Shown here: positions 54,752 through 62,167 of the stretch, in pieces
Position numbering within the stretch: position 1 is the stretch's first letter
Layout of the letters: the number at the start of each line of letters is the position of its first letter
From: CF-162 sp963667205
GTDB taxonomy: Bacteria; Chloroflexota; Dehalococcoidia; SM23-28-2; RBG-16-64-32
Direction of reading: 5' to 3'
Length of the DNA stretch: 64,000 nt
NCBI GenBank assembly: GCA_963667205.1
Contig: OY762959.1
Location: 248,001 to 312,000 of the forward strand
Position numbers and translations under genes: made by a program
The notes under the pieces: model-generated
Databases searched by the model: none
The model's input: the letters and a program-made list of their open reading frames with translations, nothing else
Told to the model about the DNA's origin: nothing

Positions 54752-55064
54752 GGTTGTCTCCCCCAAAGAGCCTCTTCTGATGCGCGGGGCGAGTCCGGTA
54801 AGCTTAACCGCGCCTGAACAAAGTATCAGAAAACCACCTTTAATTGTGGAAACCGTGGTCAAAAGCGCCCGACTATGGCCAATTCGATGGCCAGCAAATG
54901 GTACTGATATTTTCAGCCGGCCGGTTCGCCACCGGGGCCGAGAGCTGCTATCCGAGGGTTACGGAGTCAATCGTGGCCGTCGTCGCAACGGTGTGATTTC
55001 GCCGTCCCCTTTTGACAAGCTCGGTACCGCTGCGGACAATGCCCTCCACTAGAAGGAGGTCATC
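54752..55064. other. Intergenic region between divergent surface-protein genes
   Basis: No gene supported; it must carry the promoters of both neighbours. A 90-codon frame here lacks a ribosome-binding site and recognisable features. Confidence 0.4.
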
Positions 55065-55670
55065 ATGCGTCACACGATTCTAGTCGCGACTCTCTCGTCA
55101 GTAGCTGCTTCGGTGCTAACGACCGTAGTCATCAGCGGCTCGTTCTTCGGGGCGGGAACCGTCAGCTCGGAGAACGCGCCAGTCGAGGCCGCCGGTGCAT
55201 TTAGTCCTGGCGGCGTCGAAGGCATCATTCAGGGCGACGTTGACTGTGGTAAGAACGTCACGCCCGTCGATTCGCTAAAAGTCCTGCGCCATGACGCGGG
55301 GCTTCCGGTGCAGCAGGATGAACCCTGCCCGGACATCGGGACGGTGATTCCGGCGGTCGAGGGCCCGCTTGGCCCGCAGGGGCCGGCGGGGCCTCAGGGG
55401 GAGCAGGGGCCACAGGGTGCGCCTGGAATAACCGACATCGAAGTTGTCGTTGGCGGTTCTTTCGATAGCTCTCCCGAGAAGAGTCATGAGACACCTTGTC
55501 CAAACGGGAAGACCGCTATTGGTGGGGGTGTGGCGTCAGCCGGCAGCCTCTTCGCAAGCATTCCCTCCGACGAGCCTACGGGTTGGGCTGGGGGCAGCAG
55601 AGAGGTTGTCCCGCTGGGAGTCGAGACGATTTTCCTCGTTCACGCCATCTGCGCCAACGTCGCCGAGTAG
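55065..55670 (+). CDS. Secreted single-dockerin protein with collagen-like stretch
   Basis: 201 residues, ATG with AAGGAGG 6 bases upstream. Signal peptide (about 1-30), then one dockerin-like module (GDVDCGKNVTPVDSLKVLRH, residues about 55-95, ending CPDIGTVIP). A short collagen-like Gly-x-y run (GPLGPQGPAGPQGEQGPQG) of about eight triplets follows. The C-terminal domain has paired cysteines (ETPCPNGKTAIGGGVAS, HAICANVAE), as in proteins often seen behind collagen-like repeats. Short extracellular protein, function unknown. Confidence 0.8.
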   Translation: MRHTILVATLSSVAASVLTTVVISGSFFGAGTVSSENAPVEAAGAFSPGGVEGIIQGDVDCGKNVTPVDSLKVLRHDAGLPVQQDEPCPDIGTVIPAVEGPLGPQGPAGPQGEQGPQGAPGITDIEVVVGGSFDSSPEKSHETPCPNGKTAIGGGVASAGSLFASIPSDEPTGWAGGSREVVPLGVETIFLVHAICANVAE

Positions 55671-55902
55671 GTCAAAGAACTCGGAGCGCTCGTTTTTCTT
55701 CCCGCCGCCAGGAGGGCAATCCCCATAACGGGGGAGACGGGCGGCCGTCATTGGTTCTCATTTCTGACAGCCGACTGCAAACGGATTGCAAACGAACGGC
55801 TCATAACAGGCCGACACTGAACGTCACGCCGAGCCGGCCCGCGAGCTGAATTTAGATACGAACCGGCACCATCCGACAGGCCCTGATATGATAAGTGGGT
55901 AA

Positions 55903-55959
55903 CTCAAAATCTGCTGAGGGGTAACCCTCGTGCCGGTTCGAGTCCGGCCTTCGGCACCA
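55903..55959 (+). tRNA. tRNA-Leu (CAA) 3' remnant
   Basis: From the anticodon loop (CTCAAAA), through the variable arm (GAGGGGTAACCCTC), a perfect T-arm (GCCGG-TTCGAGT-CCGGC), acceptor CTTCGGC and CCA, it matches the 3' part of a tRNA-Leu. The 5' acceptor (GCCGAAG), D-arm and 5' anticodon stem are absent, so it cannot fold as a tRNA. Reads like an attR scar. Confidence 0.65.
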
Positions 55960-56046
55960 AGACTAGTATCCGAAATCCCGGTTCGGGCCCGATTCCATGG
56001 CGCCTATCAGACCAGAGCCGATCGGGCGCCGGTTCGTTCTGCGGGC

Positions 56047-57360
56047 TCAGCTCGCGACAACCTCTGACGAGACCTCCCGCAAGGTCGTCGCCACCCGCAG
56101 CGACTCCCCGAAGGCGTCTACCACGAAATCTACGTCGTCGTCCGTGTGGGCCAGCGACAGGTAGAACCGCGTCTGCATCTGCACCAGCACCCCACGCCGC
56201 ATCATCCGCCGGTTGAGCGCGTCGCGCAGAAGCACACCCGAGCCGTGCTCCGGGCTGTCGGCGAACAGAACAGATGCGATCGGGCCGCTGCCGTTGACTG
56301 ATCCGCCGACGCTGAGCGCATCCATCCTGCTCCGTAGCCCCGTGCGAAGCCGATTCCCGCTCGCGTGCAGCCGCTCGTAGACTCCCGGCTGTCGCAGCTC
56401 GTCCAGCGTCGCCAGGCCAGCCGCCGCGGAGACGGGGTTACCGCTCATAGTCCCGCTCAGATGAACGAAGTCCGGCGTCGCCGCGAGCTTCGGGTCTGCC
56501 AGTCGCATGATTTCACGCTTCCCCGCGATCGCCGAAAGCGGGAACCCGCCGCCGACGATCTTTCCGTAGCAGAGGAGGTCTGGTTGCACGCCGTAATACT
56601 CCTGCGCCCCGCCGTAGGCGAGACGGAATCCAGTCAGTACTTCGTCGAAGATCGTGATCGCGCCGTGTTCGTGGGCTGTATCGACGACTGCCTGGAGGAA
56701 CCCGGGCGAAGGATCGACGGCGCGCTGCTGCGGCTCCATCATCACGGCGGCGATCTCGTCGCCGTGCGTCGCGAAGGCGTCCTCGACGCTCTCGATGTCG
56801 TTGAAGGTAGCGAGGGCCGTGTCCTTGATCACACCGTCCGGCACGCCTCCCGTGGACGCCATCGCCGGGCCGTGGAAGCCGACGATCGATACGTCGTGGC
56901 TCCCGTGGTAGCCGCCGGCAAAGATCAGCACTTTGCTGCGGCCGGTGTAGGCGCGTGCCAGGCGCAGCGCGTGCATCGTCGCCTCGGTGCCCGTGGAGGC
57001 GAACCGGACCAGTTCGCTGCAACCCGGTATCGTCACAATCCGCTCGGCAAGCTCAATCGCTGGCCGGTTGAGAGCGTTGAACGCGAAGCCGTCCGAGATC
57101 TGGTCGGCCACCGCTGACCGAACCCTCGGGTGGGAGTGGCCCAGGATCATCGGACCAGAGGAGAGTAGGCAGTCGACGTACTCGTTGCCGTCGTCATCCC
57201 AGACTCGGCTGCCTTCGCCACGCGCGATGCAACCGTTGAGCGAAAGCGCGAAGGCGGAGTTAGTGCCGCCGACGAGGACATCGGAGGCGGCGATCTTCCT
57301 GGGTGAGGATGCGGGACGTAGTCTGTCCCTTGCGTCTGTCCGAACTGCCGCCTGTACCAT
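56047..57360 (-). CDS. Glutamate-1-semialdehyde 2,1-aminomutase-like class III aminotransferase
   Basis: 437 residues from the ATG at 57360; a longer frame exists but enters a leader hairpin. PLP-dependent fold type I: GGTNSAFALSLNGCIARGEG, DCLLSSGPMILGHSHPRV, FASTGTEATMHALRLARAYT, FDEVLTGFRLAYGG and PLP lysine in LLCYGKIVGGGFPLSAIAG. It resembles HemL of tetrapyrrole synthesis. The neighbourhood has no other heme genes, so it may be a paralogous aminomutase or transaminase. It is isolated between two tRNA-Leu remnants, which may indicate arrival on a mobile element. Confidence 0.85.
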   Translation of the reverse strand: MVQAAVRTDARDRLRPASSPRKIAASDVLVGGTNSAFALSLNGCIARGEGSRVWDDDGNEYVDCLLSSGPMILGHSHPRVRSAVADQISDGFAFNALNRPAIELAERIVTIPGCSELVRFASTGTEATMHALRLARAYTGRSKVLIFAGGYHGSHDVSIVGFHGPAMASTGGVPDGVIKDTALATFNDIESVEDAFATHGDEIAAVMMEPQQRAVDPSPGFLQAVVDTAHEHGAITIFDEVLTGFRLAYGGAQEYYGVQPDLLCYGKIVGGGFPLSAIAGKREIMRLADPKLAATPDFVHLSGTMSGNPVSAAAGLATLDELRQPGVYERLHASGNRLRTGLRSRMDALSVGGSVNGSGPIASVLFADSPEHGSGVLLRDALNRRMMRRGVLVQMQTRFYLSLAHTDDDVDFVVDAFGESLRVATTLREVSSEVVAS

Positions 57361-57397
57361 CCCTGAGTCCTCTCGGCTAGGAGCGAGGCATGAAAAG

Positions 57398-57425
57398 AGG
57401 CCACACTCCACTAGATGTGTGGCCT
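57398..57425 (-). terminator. Hairpin with U-run in the leader of the aminomutase-like gene
   Basis: AGGCCACAC and GTGTGGCCT form a 9-pair stem around 10 bases. Read on the minus strand it is followed by CTTTTC and lies 38 bases before the start codon. Either a terminator of upstream transcription or a leader attenuator. Confidence 0.45.
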
Positions 57426-57836
57426 TCCTAACGCCTACGGACTTAGCTGATCGGTTCGGGCTGAAAGGCTTGCCCTACTCCAGCCTACGAGCTGAAGATT
57501 CACCGCTGACCCGGCTCGACCGCTTCCCCGACTCTGGGGAAACTCGGCGGCTAGTTATGCAGTTGTACGTTAGGTACAACGCCGCCCCGAGCCGATTGGT
57601 TACTTGTCGAGGCCCAATCCTAGAGGGCGAATCGGTTAAGACCGCGGTCGTGCCGCCCCGCAGGAATTTTGGCGAGCCTTGAGTGCGGCGTGGCGAGCAC
57701 GGGTGGGTCGCGGCTGCTCGATCTCTTTCGCGGGATCGTCGCCGGCCGGCGGTCTCGATGGGCGACGCAAAGCGGCTGTTTCGGGTAAACTCAGCTTCGA
57801 TACCGGCGGACAGCGACGGCTATCGACCGCCTGGCC
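57426..57836. other. Gene-free stretch
   Basis: About 410 bases with no supported gene on either strand, between the leader hairpin and the second tRNA-Leu remnant. Confidence 0.4.
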
Positions 57837-57896
57837 CAGATTGAGAATCTGCCGAGGGTAACCCTTGTGCCGGTTCAGGTCCGGCGCCGGGCACCA
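57837..57896 (+). tRNA. tRNA-Leu (GAG) 3' remnant
   Basis: TTGAGAA loop with a 4-pair anticodon stem, variable arm GAGGGTAACCCTT, T-arm GCCGG-TTCAGGT-CCGGC with an altered T-loop, acceptor GCCGGGC and CCA. No matching GCCCGGC acceptor or D-arm is found upstream. About 34 of 41 positions match the 3' end of the remnant at 55903. Confidence 0.55.
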
Positions 57897-57918
57897 TAAA
57901 CGCATACGCCGGCCTTAG

Positions 57919-57992
57919 TGCCGAGTGGTGTAACGGTAGCACACGGGACTTTGGATCCCATGGTCCAGGTTCGAATCCTGGCTCGGCAGCCA
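57919..57992 (+). tRNA. tRNA-Gln (TTG)
   Basis: Acceptor TGCCGAG/CTCGGCA, anticodon loop CTTTGGA (anticodon TTG), T-arm CCAGG-TTCGAAT-CCTGG, discriminator G and encoded CCA. Complete. Confidence 0.93.
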
Positions 57993-58026
57993 GGCAGATG
58001 GCGACGGTACACCGTCAGACACGCGC

Positions 58027-58102
58027 TCCCGGGTAGCTCAATTGGTAGAGCGGGCGGCTGTTAACCGCTAGGTTACAGGTTCGAGTCCTGTCCCGGGAGC
58101 CA
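58027..58102 (+). tRNA. tRNA-Asn (GTT)
   Basis: Acceptor TCCCGGG/CCCGGGA, D-arm GCTC/GAGC, anticodon loop CTGTTAA (anticodon GTT), T-arm ACAGG-TTCGAGT-CCTGT, encoded CCA. Its 3' half (58068-58102) is overlapped antisense by the last 12 codons of the serine recombinase, marking the edge of the integrated element. Confidence 0.94.
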
Positions 58103-59580
58103 TACTACAAAACTCTGGTCCGGCCTGCCCGAAGCGCTCCCGGCGGTCGAGGACAAAGAGCGGAGCGTACTGAGACTTGGGCGTGATCGTGGTGATCTGC
58201 TTACCCTCGACCCCGATGCGCTGGAACACCTCGCGCACAAACTCGCGCTGCAGGTTACGCGGGCTTTCGGCCCATAGGGTGCCAACGTCCCGAAGGTAGC
58301 TCACCGCAGCTTCGACATCGAGTACTTCTTGTGGACGCTCGATCTCAGCCAGTCTCTTCTTGATTGGCGCCGTCTCCGTCTTCAGCCGGGTGGCGTCAAT
58401 CTCTCCCATGACGAAGAGCCTGCGCCAGCGCTCGCGCTGTCTTCGCAGAGATACGAACTCTTCGGCGTCGTCGTTACGGGGCTGACGGCAGCGGAGCTCT
58501 GCAACGACTTCGCCCAGGTATTCCGGCGGTAGTCTCATGCCGCCCACGTACTCGGCGATCTGAGTCTCCAAGACGGGCGTGCGTACCATCTTCTGCGCGC
58601 AGGCATGCTTCCCCTGCCGGTGTGTCGTGCTGCACCTGTAGTAGCTGTACCGGTACTTCCCTTCGACGTTGCGAGAGACACCGAGAAGGTCGGCGCCACA
58701 GCTATCACAGGACGCCACGCCTGAGAGCGGGTACGGCTCTCGTCCGAAAGGCCGGGCCGGGTCGGGGGGGGGGGGGGGGGGGGGGGGGCTCGCGCTTCCG
58801 GCTATGCATCGTCTCCTGCACCGCGGCAAACAACGCCGAGTCCACGATAGCCGGGTGCTTACCCTTGCCGACGACCTTGCCGTGATGTGTGACCATCCCG
58901 GCGTACGTGATGTTACAGAGAAGCTTGCGGATGCTCACTCGGTCTAGTGGATTTCCTTCGTTGCTGCGGAGCCCGACGTCCGCCGCCCATATAGCCAGGT
59001 CAAGCAGAGAGTGGGCGCCGGTGTTGTAGCGTTCGTATGCTGCGCGGACGAGAGGGCCGATCACCGGATCTGCGACGACGGCGCCGTCCTCGTCGCGCAT
59101 GTAACCGAGCGGCAGCCGCCCCAAGATCTCGCCCTGGCGGGCCTTCTCCGCCAGAGCATCCTTAATCCGACCAATGATCGTGTCTCTTTCAAACTCGCTG
59201 AGGGCGCCGAGGACGCTGCGGATCATCCGCCCGGTAGCCGTCCCGGTGTCGATGCTTTCCTGAATGGACACGATGCCGACGGCGGCCTCTTCCAGCCCGT
59301 CACAGATACCGAGGAGATCGCGGAGGTTGCGGGCGAGGCGGTCGAGTTTCAGGAAAACGACTCGCTCGAACGCGCCCGCCTGGGCGTCCTCCAGGAGACG
59401 ACTCAGGCTTTCCCGTTGCTGGATGCTCGAGCCGCTACGCCCGGCGTCGCTGTAGATCTCGGTGAGATCCCAGCCATGAGCCTGGCAGAAGGAGCGCACG
59501 GCCTGTTCCTGGGCGGCGAGGCCGTAGCCCTCGCGCGCCTGTTCCGCGGTGCTGACCCTGATGTAGCCTGCCGCCTTCAT
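58068..59580 (-). CDS. Large serine recombinase, interrupted by a 25-base homopolymer
   Basis: N-terminal resolvase domain (MKAAGYIRVSTAEQAREGYG, nucleophile Ser10; DRLARNLRDLLGICDGLEEA; GALSEFERDTIIGRIKDAL). Next come the recombinase domain (LAIWAADVGLRSNEGNPLDR) and a zinc-ribbon (CDSCGADLL ... CSTTHRQGKHACAQ). A coiled C-terminal region follows. At 58764-58788 a run of 25 C (coding strand) in the inter-domain linker shifts the frame; 24 or 27 C would join EPPPPPPPP to DPARPFGRE and give one protein of about 503 residues. As read, translation stops soon after the run. Its last 11 residues (MAPGTGLEPVT) are encoded inside tRNA-Asn on the opposite strand. It would catalyse integration or excision of the element. 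Confidence 0.8.
58764..58788. repeat. Poly-G/poly-C tract of 25 bases
   Basis: Uninterrupted run of 25 G on the plus strand inside the serine recombinase gene, far longer than any other homopolymer in the window. It may be a slippage (phase-variation) tract or a sequencing artefact. Confidence 0.9.
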
Positions 59581-59586
59581 TGGCCC

Positions 59587-59874
59587 TTACCTCGCTCTTC
59601 TCTGCGCCTTCTGCGAAACGCTTTCGCCTTGCACGCCGGGCTGCAGATCTGCTGCCGCGTCGCCTTCCTCTTCATCGCCAGAAGCGTGCCGCATTATGTT
59701 ACGAGATTCAAGCGCCGCCTCCACCATGTTGGCGAGGATGCGTACCAACGGACTCCTCATGGCGTCGCCGCCGCCCGCAGCGCCATGTCCGCGCCCGGGG
59801 GTGACTCGATCACCACAGCCGGGATCGCCACACGGCCACGACAACGACAGAAGCGCGTTGATCTCGCTAGTCAT
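59587..59874 (-). CDS. Small element protein of unknown function
   Basis: 95 residues from an ATG whose A overlaps the TGA of the ATPase gene (ATGA at 59874-59871). Begins MTSEINALLSLSWPCGDPGC, with a cysteine pair CGDPGC, then a helical part (SPLVRILANMVEAALESRN) and an acidic, Gln-rich tail. Stops 6 bases before the recombinase start. No family recognised; possibly a recombination directionality or accessory factor by position only. Confidence 0.55.
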   Translation of the reverse strand: MTSEINALLSLSWPCGDPGCGDRVTPGRGHGAAGGGDAMRSPLVRILANMVEAALESRNIMRHASGDEEEGDAAADLQPGVQGESVSQKAQRRAR

Positions 59875-61295
59875 GACGTCGGCACCGTCCGGCATCGGCC
59901 ACACACGCCGCGCTCGTTCAGGATGGATATGGCCGTCCCGCAATTGTCACAGTGTTCCCGGACGTCGTCCGTCTTCTTGCTCAGTGAACCTTGAACAACT
60001 AAATCCTCCTCGCGATTAACTTGCTCACCGAGCGGCCCCATTTGGGCGCCCTCAGGTACGAACCCAATTAACTTGCTCACTGAATTACTGTGAGCAAGTA
60101 AATCCTCATCCTCCTCTGGGAGTGCCCAGAGTATCCGTCCACCACCACGTTTTCCGGCCTCGCCAATCCGGCGCCACTGCACGCCGATCCGCTCCCGCGC
60201 CCGCCTCAGGGTCGCGGTGCTGATTCCGAGTGAGACCGCCTCGCGTTGTACTTCCTTCCCTAGCCGAGCGCCCTGCACCAAGGCGTCAATCATAAATCTT
60301 TCCGCCTCGCCTGCGGCCCCGCTCTCCGAGCCGTCGCTATCGGCTGCGAGCACCTGCGCCGCCGTCAATGTCGATTCCCCCGCCCAGAGGAATCGCCCAT
60401 CCTTGATCTCGTAGGCGAGCGCTGACATCGGCTCCGTCAAATTCCCCTTCACCCAGACAAGAGCCTTCTTTTCTGGATTTTCAGGATTCGCACCTGCCAG
60501 TAGCACAACTCGGGCCGCCGCCACGTAGGCGATAGAGCCGCTTGCCCTGTAGATGGCCCGATCAGCGCCGGATTTCCGCAAGTGCAGCACGAACACGCAA
60601 GCGACGCCTAGCCGCTCGCAGAGCGCCGCCAGTGGCGACAAGACGCCCCGCAGGGCCGCATCCCGATGGGTGTCCAGGGTCGTGCCGAGAAAGGCGTTGA
60701 TCGGGTCAACGACAAGCAGTCCGCACCGCCGTTCCACTAGCGCCCGCTCTAGGTCGCCCAGGTGATCTACGAGCGAAGGGAATTCCTCGCGCCCGTTCAG
60801 GCCGCGAACGCCCGTGAAAATATGGACGCGGCGCAAGTCGGCCCCCAAGTCCTCTAACCGGGGTCTGACTGTGTCGCCGATGCCGTCTTCTCCGCTGAGC
60901 AAAAGCACGTCTGCGGGTACAGCACCAGTATCGTCTCCGGGCAGCTCCCAGCCGCGCGTGACAGCCGCCGCGATTGCGTCCGTAACCCAGGACTTCCCCA
61001 CGCCAGGGTCGCCGATGAGCCCCGTCAGCCGCCCAGCCGCCAGCCGCCCCCGCCAGCGCCAAACAACCTCGCGCCGCTCAACGTCCGCGAGACAGGTAAC
61101 CGTCGGGCCGAGCGATTTACGGAGACGCTCGCCACCGGCGACATCCGCTTCGTCGGCCTTCCGGCCATGCGTGATCCACTCCCCCCGCGGCACGAGGGCA
61201 CCGCAGCCGGCGCAGAAGGCCGACGTGCCTTCGTCTTTACCGAGAGCCCCCTGGCAGTCCGGGCAGCGGCCCGCCGACGCCTTCGCCCGCGTCAC
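59871..61295 (-). CDS. RepA-like RecA-fold ATPase with flanking zinc motifs
   Basis: 474 residues from the GTG at 61295, which overlaps the upstream TGA (GTGA). N-terminal zinc ribbon CPDC ... CAGC. The AAA_25/RecA-like ATPase has Walker A GLIGDPGVGKSWVTDAI and Walker B LLVVDPINAFLG, then VFVLHLRKSGADRAIYRASG. A winged-helix-like region (VSLGISTATLRRARERIGVQ) follows, then a C-terminal CDNCGT ... CGRC. Proteins of this type act as replicative helicase-like or initiator ATPases in phages and integrative elements. Central gene of the element operon. Confidence 0.82.
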   Translation of the reverse strand: MTRAKASAGRCPDCQGALGKDEGTSAFCAGCGALVPRGEWITHGRKADEADVAGGERLRKSLGPTVTCLADVERREVVWRWRGRLAAGRLTGLIGDPGVGKSWVTDAIAAAVTRGWELPGDDTGAVPADVLLLSGEDGIGDTVRPRLEDLGADLRRVHIFTGVRGLNGREEFPSLVDHLGDLERALVERRCGLLVVDPINAFLGTTLDTHRDAALRGVLSPLAALCERLGVACVFVLHLRKSGADRAIYRASGSIAYVAAARVVLLAGANPENPEKKALVWVKGNLTEPMSALAYEIKDGRFLWAGESTLTAAQVLAADSDGSESGAAGEAERFMIDALVQGARLGKEVQREAVSLGISTATLRRARERIGVQWRRIGEAGKRGGGRILWALPEEDEDLLAHSNSVSKLIGFVPEGAQMGPLGEQVNREEDLVVQGSLSKKTDDVREHCDNCGTAISILNERGVCGRCRTVPTS

Positions 61296-61531
61296 GGGTG
61301 ACGCTCTCGAACTACCGGGAAGCTTGAGGTCGGCCCGCACCGGCTACAAATCGGGCATGAGCGCAACATTTCCCCGGACCGCCAGGCCGCCGAGAAGCTC
61401 CCCGCGACCGCGTAGGCTGACGCCGGCGCGACCTTGCCGCAGGCCGGGCATCGCCGCCATCGCCAAGAACGAGATGGTATGCTTCGCGTGGATGGTGATC
61501 GCGCCGGGCCCTCGGGCCGGGCGTGTTTCAC
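61292..61531 (-). CDS. Small zinc-ribbon element protein
   Basis: 79 residues, GTG start overlapping the preceding stop (GTGA at 61531-61528), and its own TGA overlaps the ATPase GTG. Arginine/serine-rich N-terminus, then two CxxC pairs (RRCPACGKVAPASAY and RSCPICSRCG). Function unknown; the chain of overlaps is the best evidence that it is real. Confidence 0.55.
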   Translation of the reverse strand: MKHARPEGPARSPSTRSIPSRSWRWRRCPACGKVAPASAYAVAGSFSAAWRSGEMLRSCPICSRCGPTSSFPVVRERHP

Positions 61532-61674
61532 TTTGGGCCTCCCTTTTCCTCCTCGGTCACGTCTGCATGATCGTGGACCGGGCAGTGCCTTTTGTCCCCG
61601 GGGCGAATGCAGGGACAACCGCGCTGCTCGCAGGAGAGCGCCCTGGCGATCCCGTCGGCATCAGGGACAGTCAT
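61528..61674 (-). CDS. Tiny CHC2-like zinc-binding protein
   Basis: 48 residues: MTVPDADGIARALSCEQRGC continuing with PCIRPGDKRHCPVHDHADV. The spacing of cysteines and the HCPVHDH segment resemble the zinc-binding start of phage primases (HCPAHDDR type) without the catalytic domain. ATG overlaps the excisionase stop (ATGA), and the stop overlaps the next GTG. Too short for a primase; possibly a split-off zinc module. Confidence 0.55.
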   Translation of the reverse strand: MTVPDADGIARALSCEQRGCPCIRPGDKRHCPVHDHADVTEEEKGGPK

Positions 61675-61822
61675 TGCGACCTTGGCCGTAGAATCCGGGC
61701 GAGTTCAGACAGACGAATGCGATACTGGCCGCTTGGCAGAACGACAGCTCGCAATACCCCCTGTCGATCCAGTTGGCGACGGTCCATCGGGAGAGCCCGA
61801 GCCGGTCCTGGACCGTTCTCAT
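61671..61822 (-). pseudogene. MerR/excisionase-type HTH protein, frameshift at a G5 run
   Basis: The first frame, from an ATG that overlaps the XRE gene stop (ATGA), encodes MRTVQDRLGLSRWTVANWID, a classic excisionase HTH. At 61757-61761 a run of five G breaks the frame. With six G it continues RGVLRAVVLPSGQYRIRLSE and LARILRPRSQ, the expected wing of the HTH_17 fold, giving 50 residues and an ATGA overlap with the next gene. Probably an intact excisionase with a base lost in sequencing, or a truly dead gene. Confidence 0.65.
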
Positions 61823-62049
61823 CCTGAGCCATCTGTCCCCGGTCGCGGCGCACCGCCTTGCACTGCCATTCGGCCGAGAAGTTCTAGAGCGCGGCGCCCC
61901 AGCTCTGCCGGCAACGGTCGCCGTTCGTTCAGCATCTCGCTGAGCACCGTCGGGTGCACGGCAAGCTGGGCGGCCAAGATGTAGATTTTCGCTCTGCGCC
62001 GACCGATTTTGGCCCGCAGAGCGGCAGCGGTTACTTCGTCGTCACTCAT
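61819..62049 (-). CDS. XRE/Cro-like phage regulator
   Basis: 76 residues from the ATG at 62049 (GAGGAG 8 bases upstream). Helix-turn-helix in IYILAAQLAVHPTVLSEMLN, followed by ERRPLPAELGRRALELLGRM. First gene of the leftward element operon. The upstream region holds an inverted repeat that could be its operator. Likely controls its own operon; inferred from position. Confidence 0.7.
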   Translation of the reverse strand: MSDDEVTAAALRAKIGRRRAKIYILAAQLAVHPTVLSEMLNERRPLPAELGRRALELLGRMAVQGGAPRPGTDGSG

Positions 62050-62114
62050 CGCAAACTCCTCTATCGTTGTTCGTCGCCTGACGATCATCGATGAGAGAAG
62101 GCCACGTCGCTATT

Positions 62115-62140
62115 GACGATGAGAGGCACAGTTCATCGTC
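62115..62140. promoter_or_regulatory. Inverted-repeat operator-like site upstream of the XRE gene
   Basis: GACGATGA (62115-62122), 10-base spacer, TCATCGTC (62133-62140), a perfect dyad. A related TGACGATCATCGATGAG lies at 62079-62095. Two such sites in a promoter-sized gap are typical of phage repressor operators. Confidence 0.5.
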
Positions 62141-62167
62141 TATGTCGGATTCCGGGAAGACGGCGGG

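Noticed and set aside
54780..55052. 90-codon ORF between divergent surface genes
   Set aside because: No ribosome-binding site or family features, and it occupies the promoter region of both neighbours.
55903..55959. Functional tRNA-Leu
   Set aside because: No 5' acceptor, D-arm or 5' anticodon stem can be found; kept only as a remnant.
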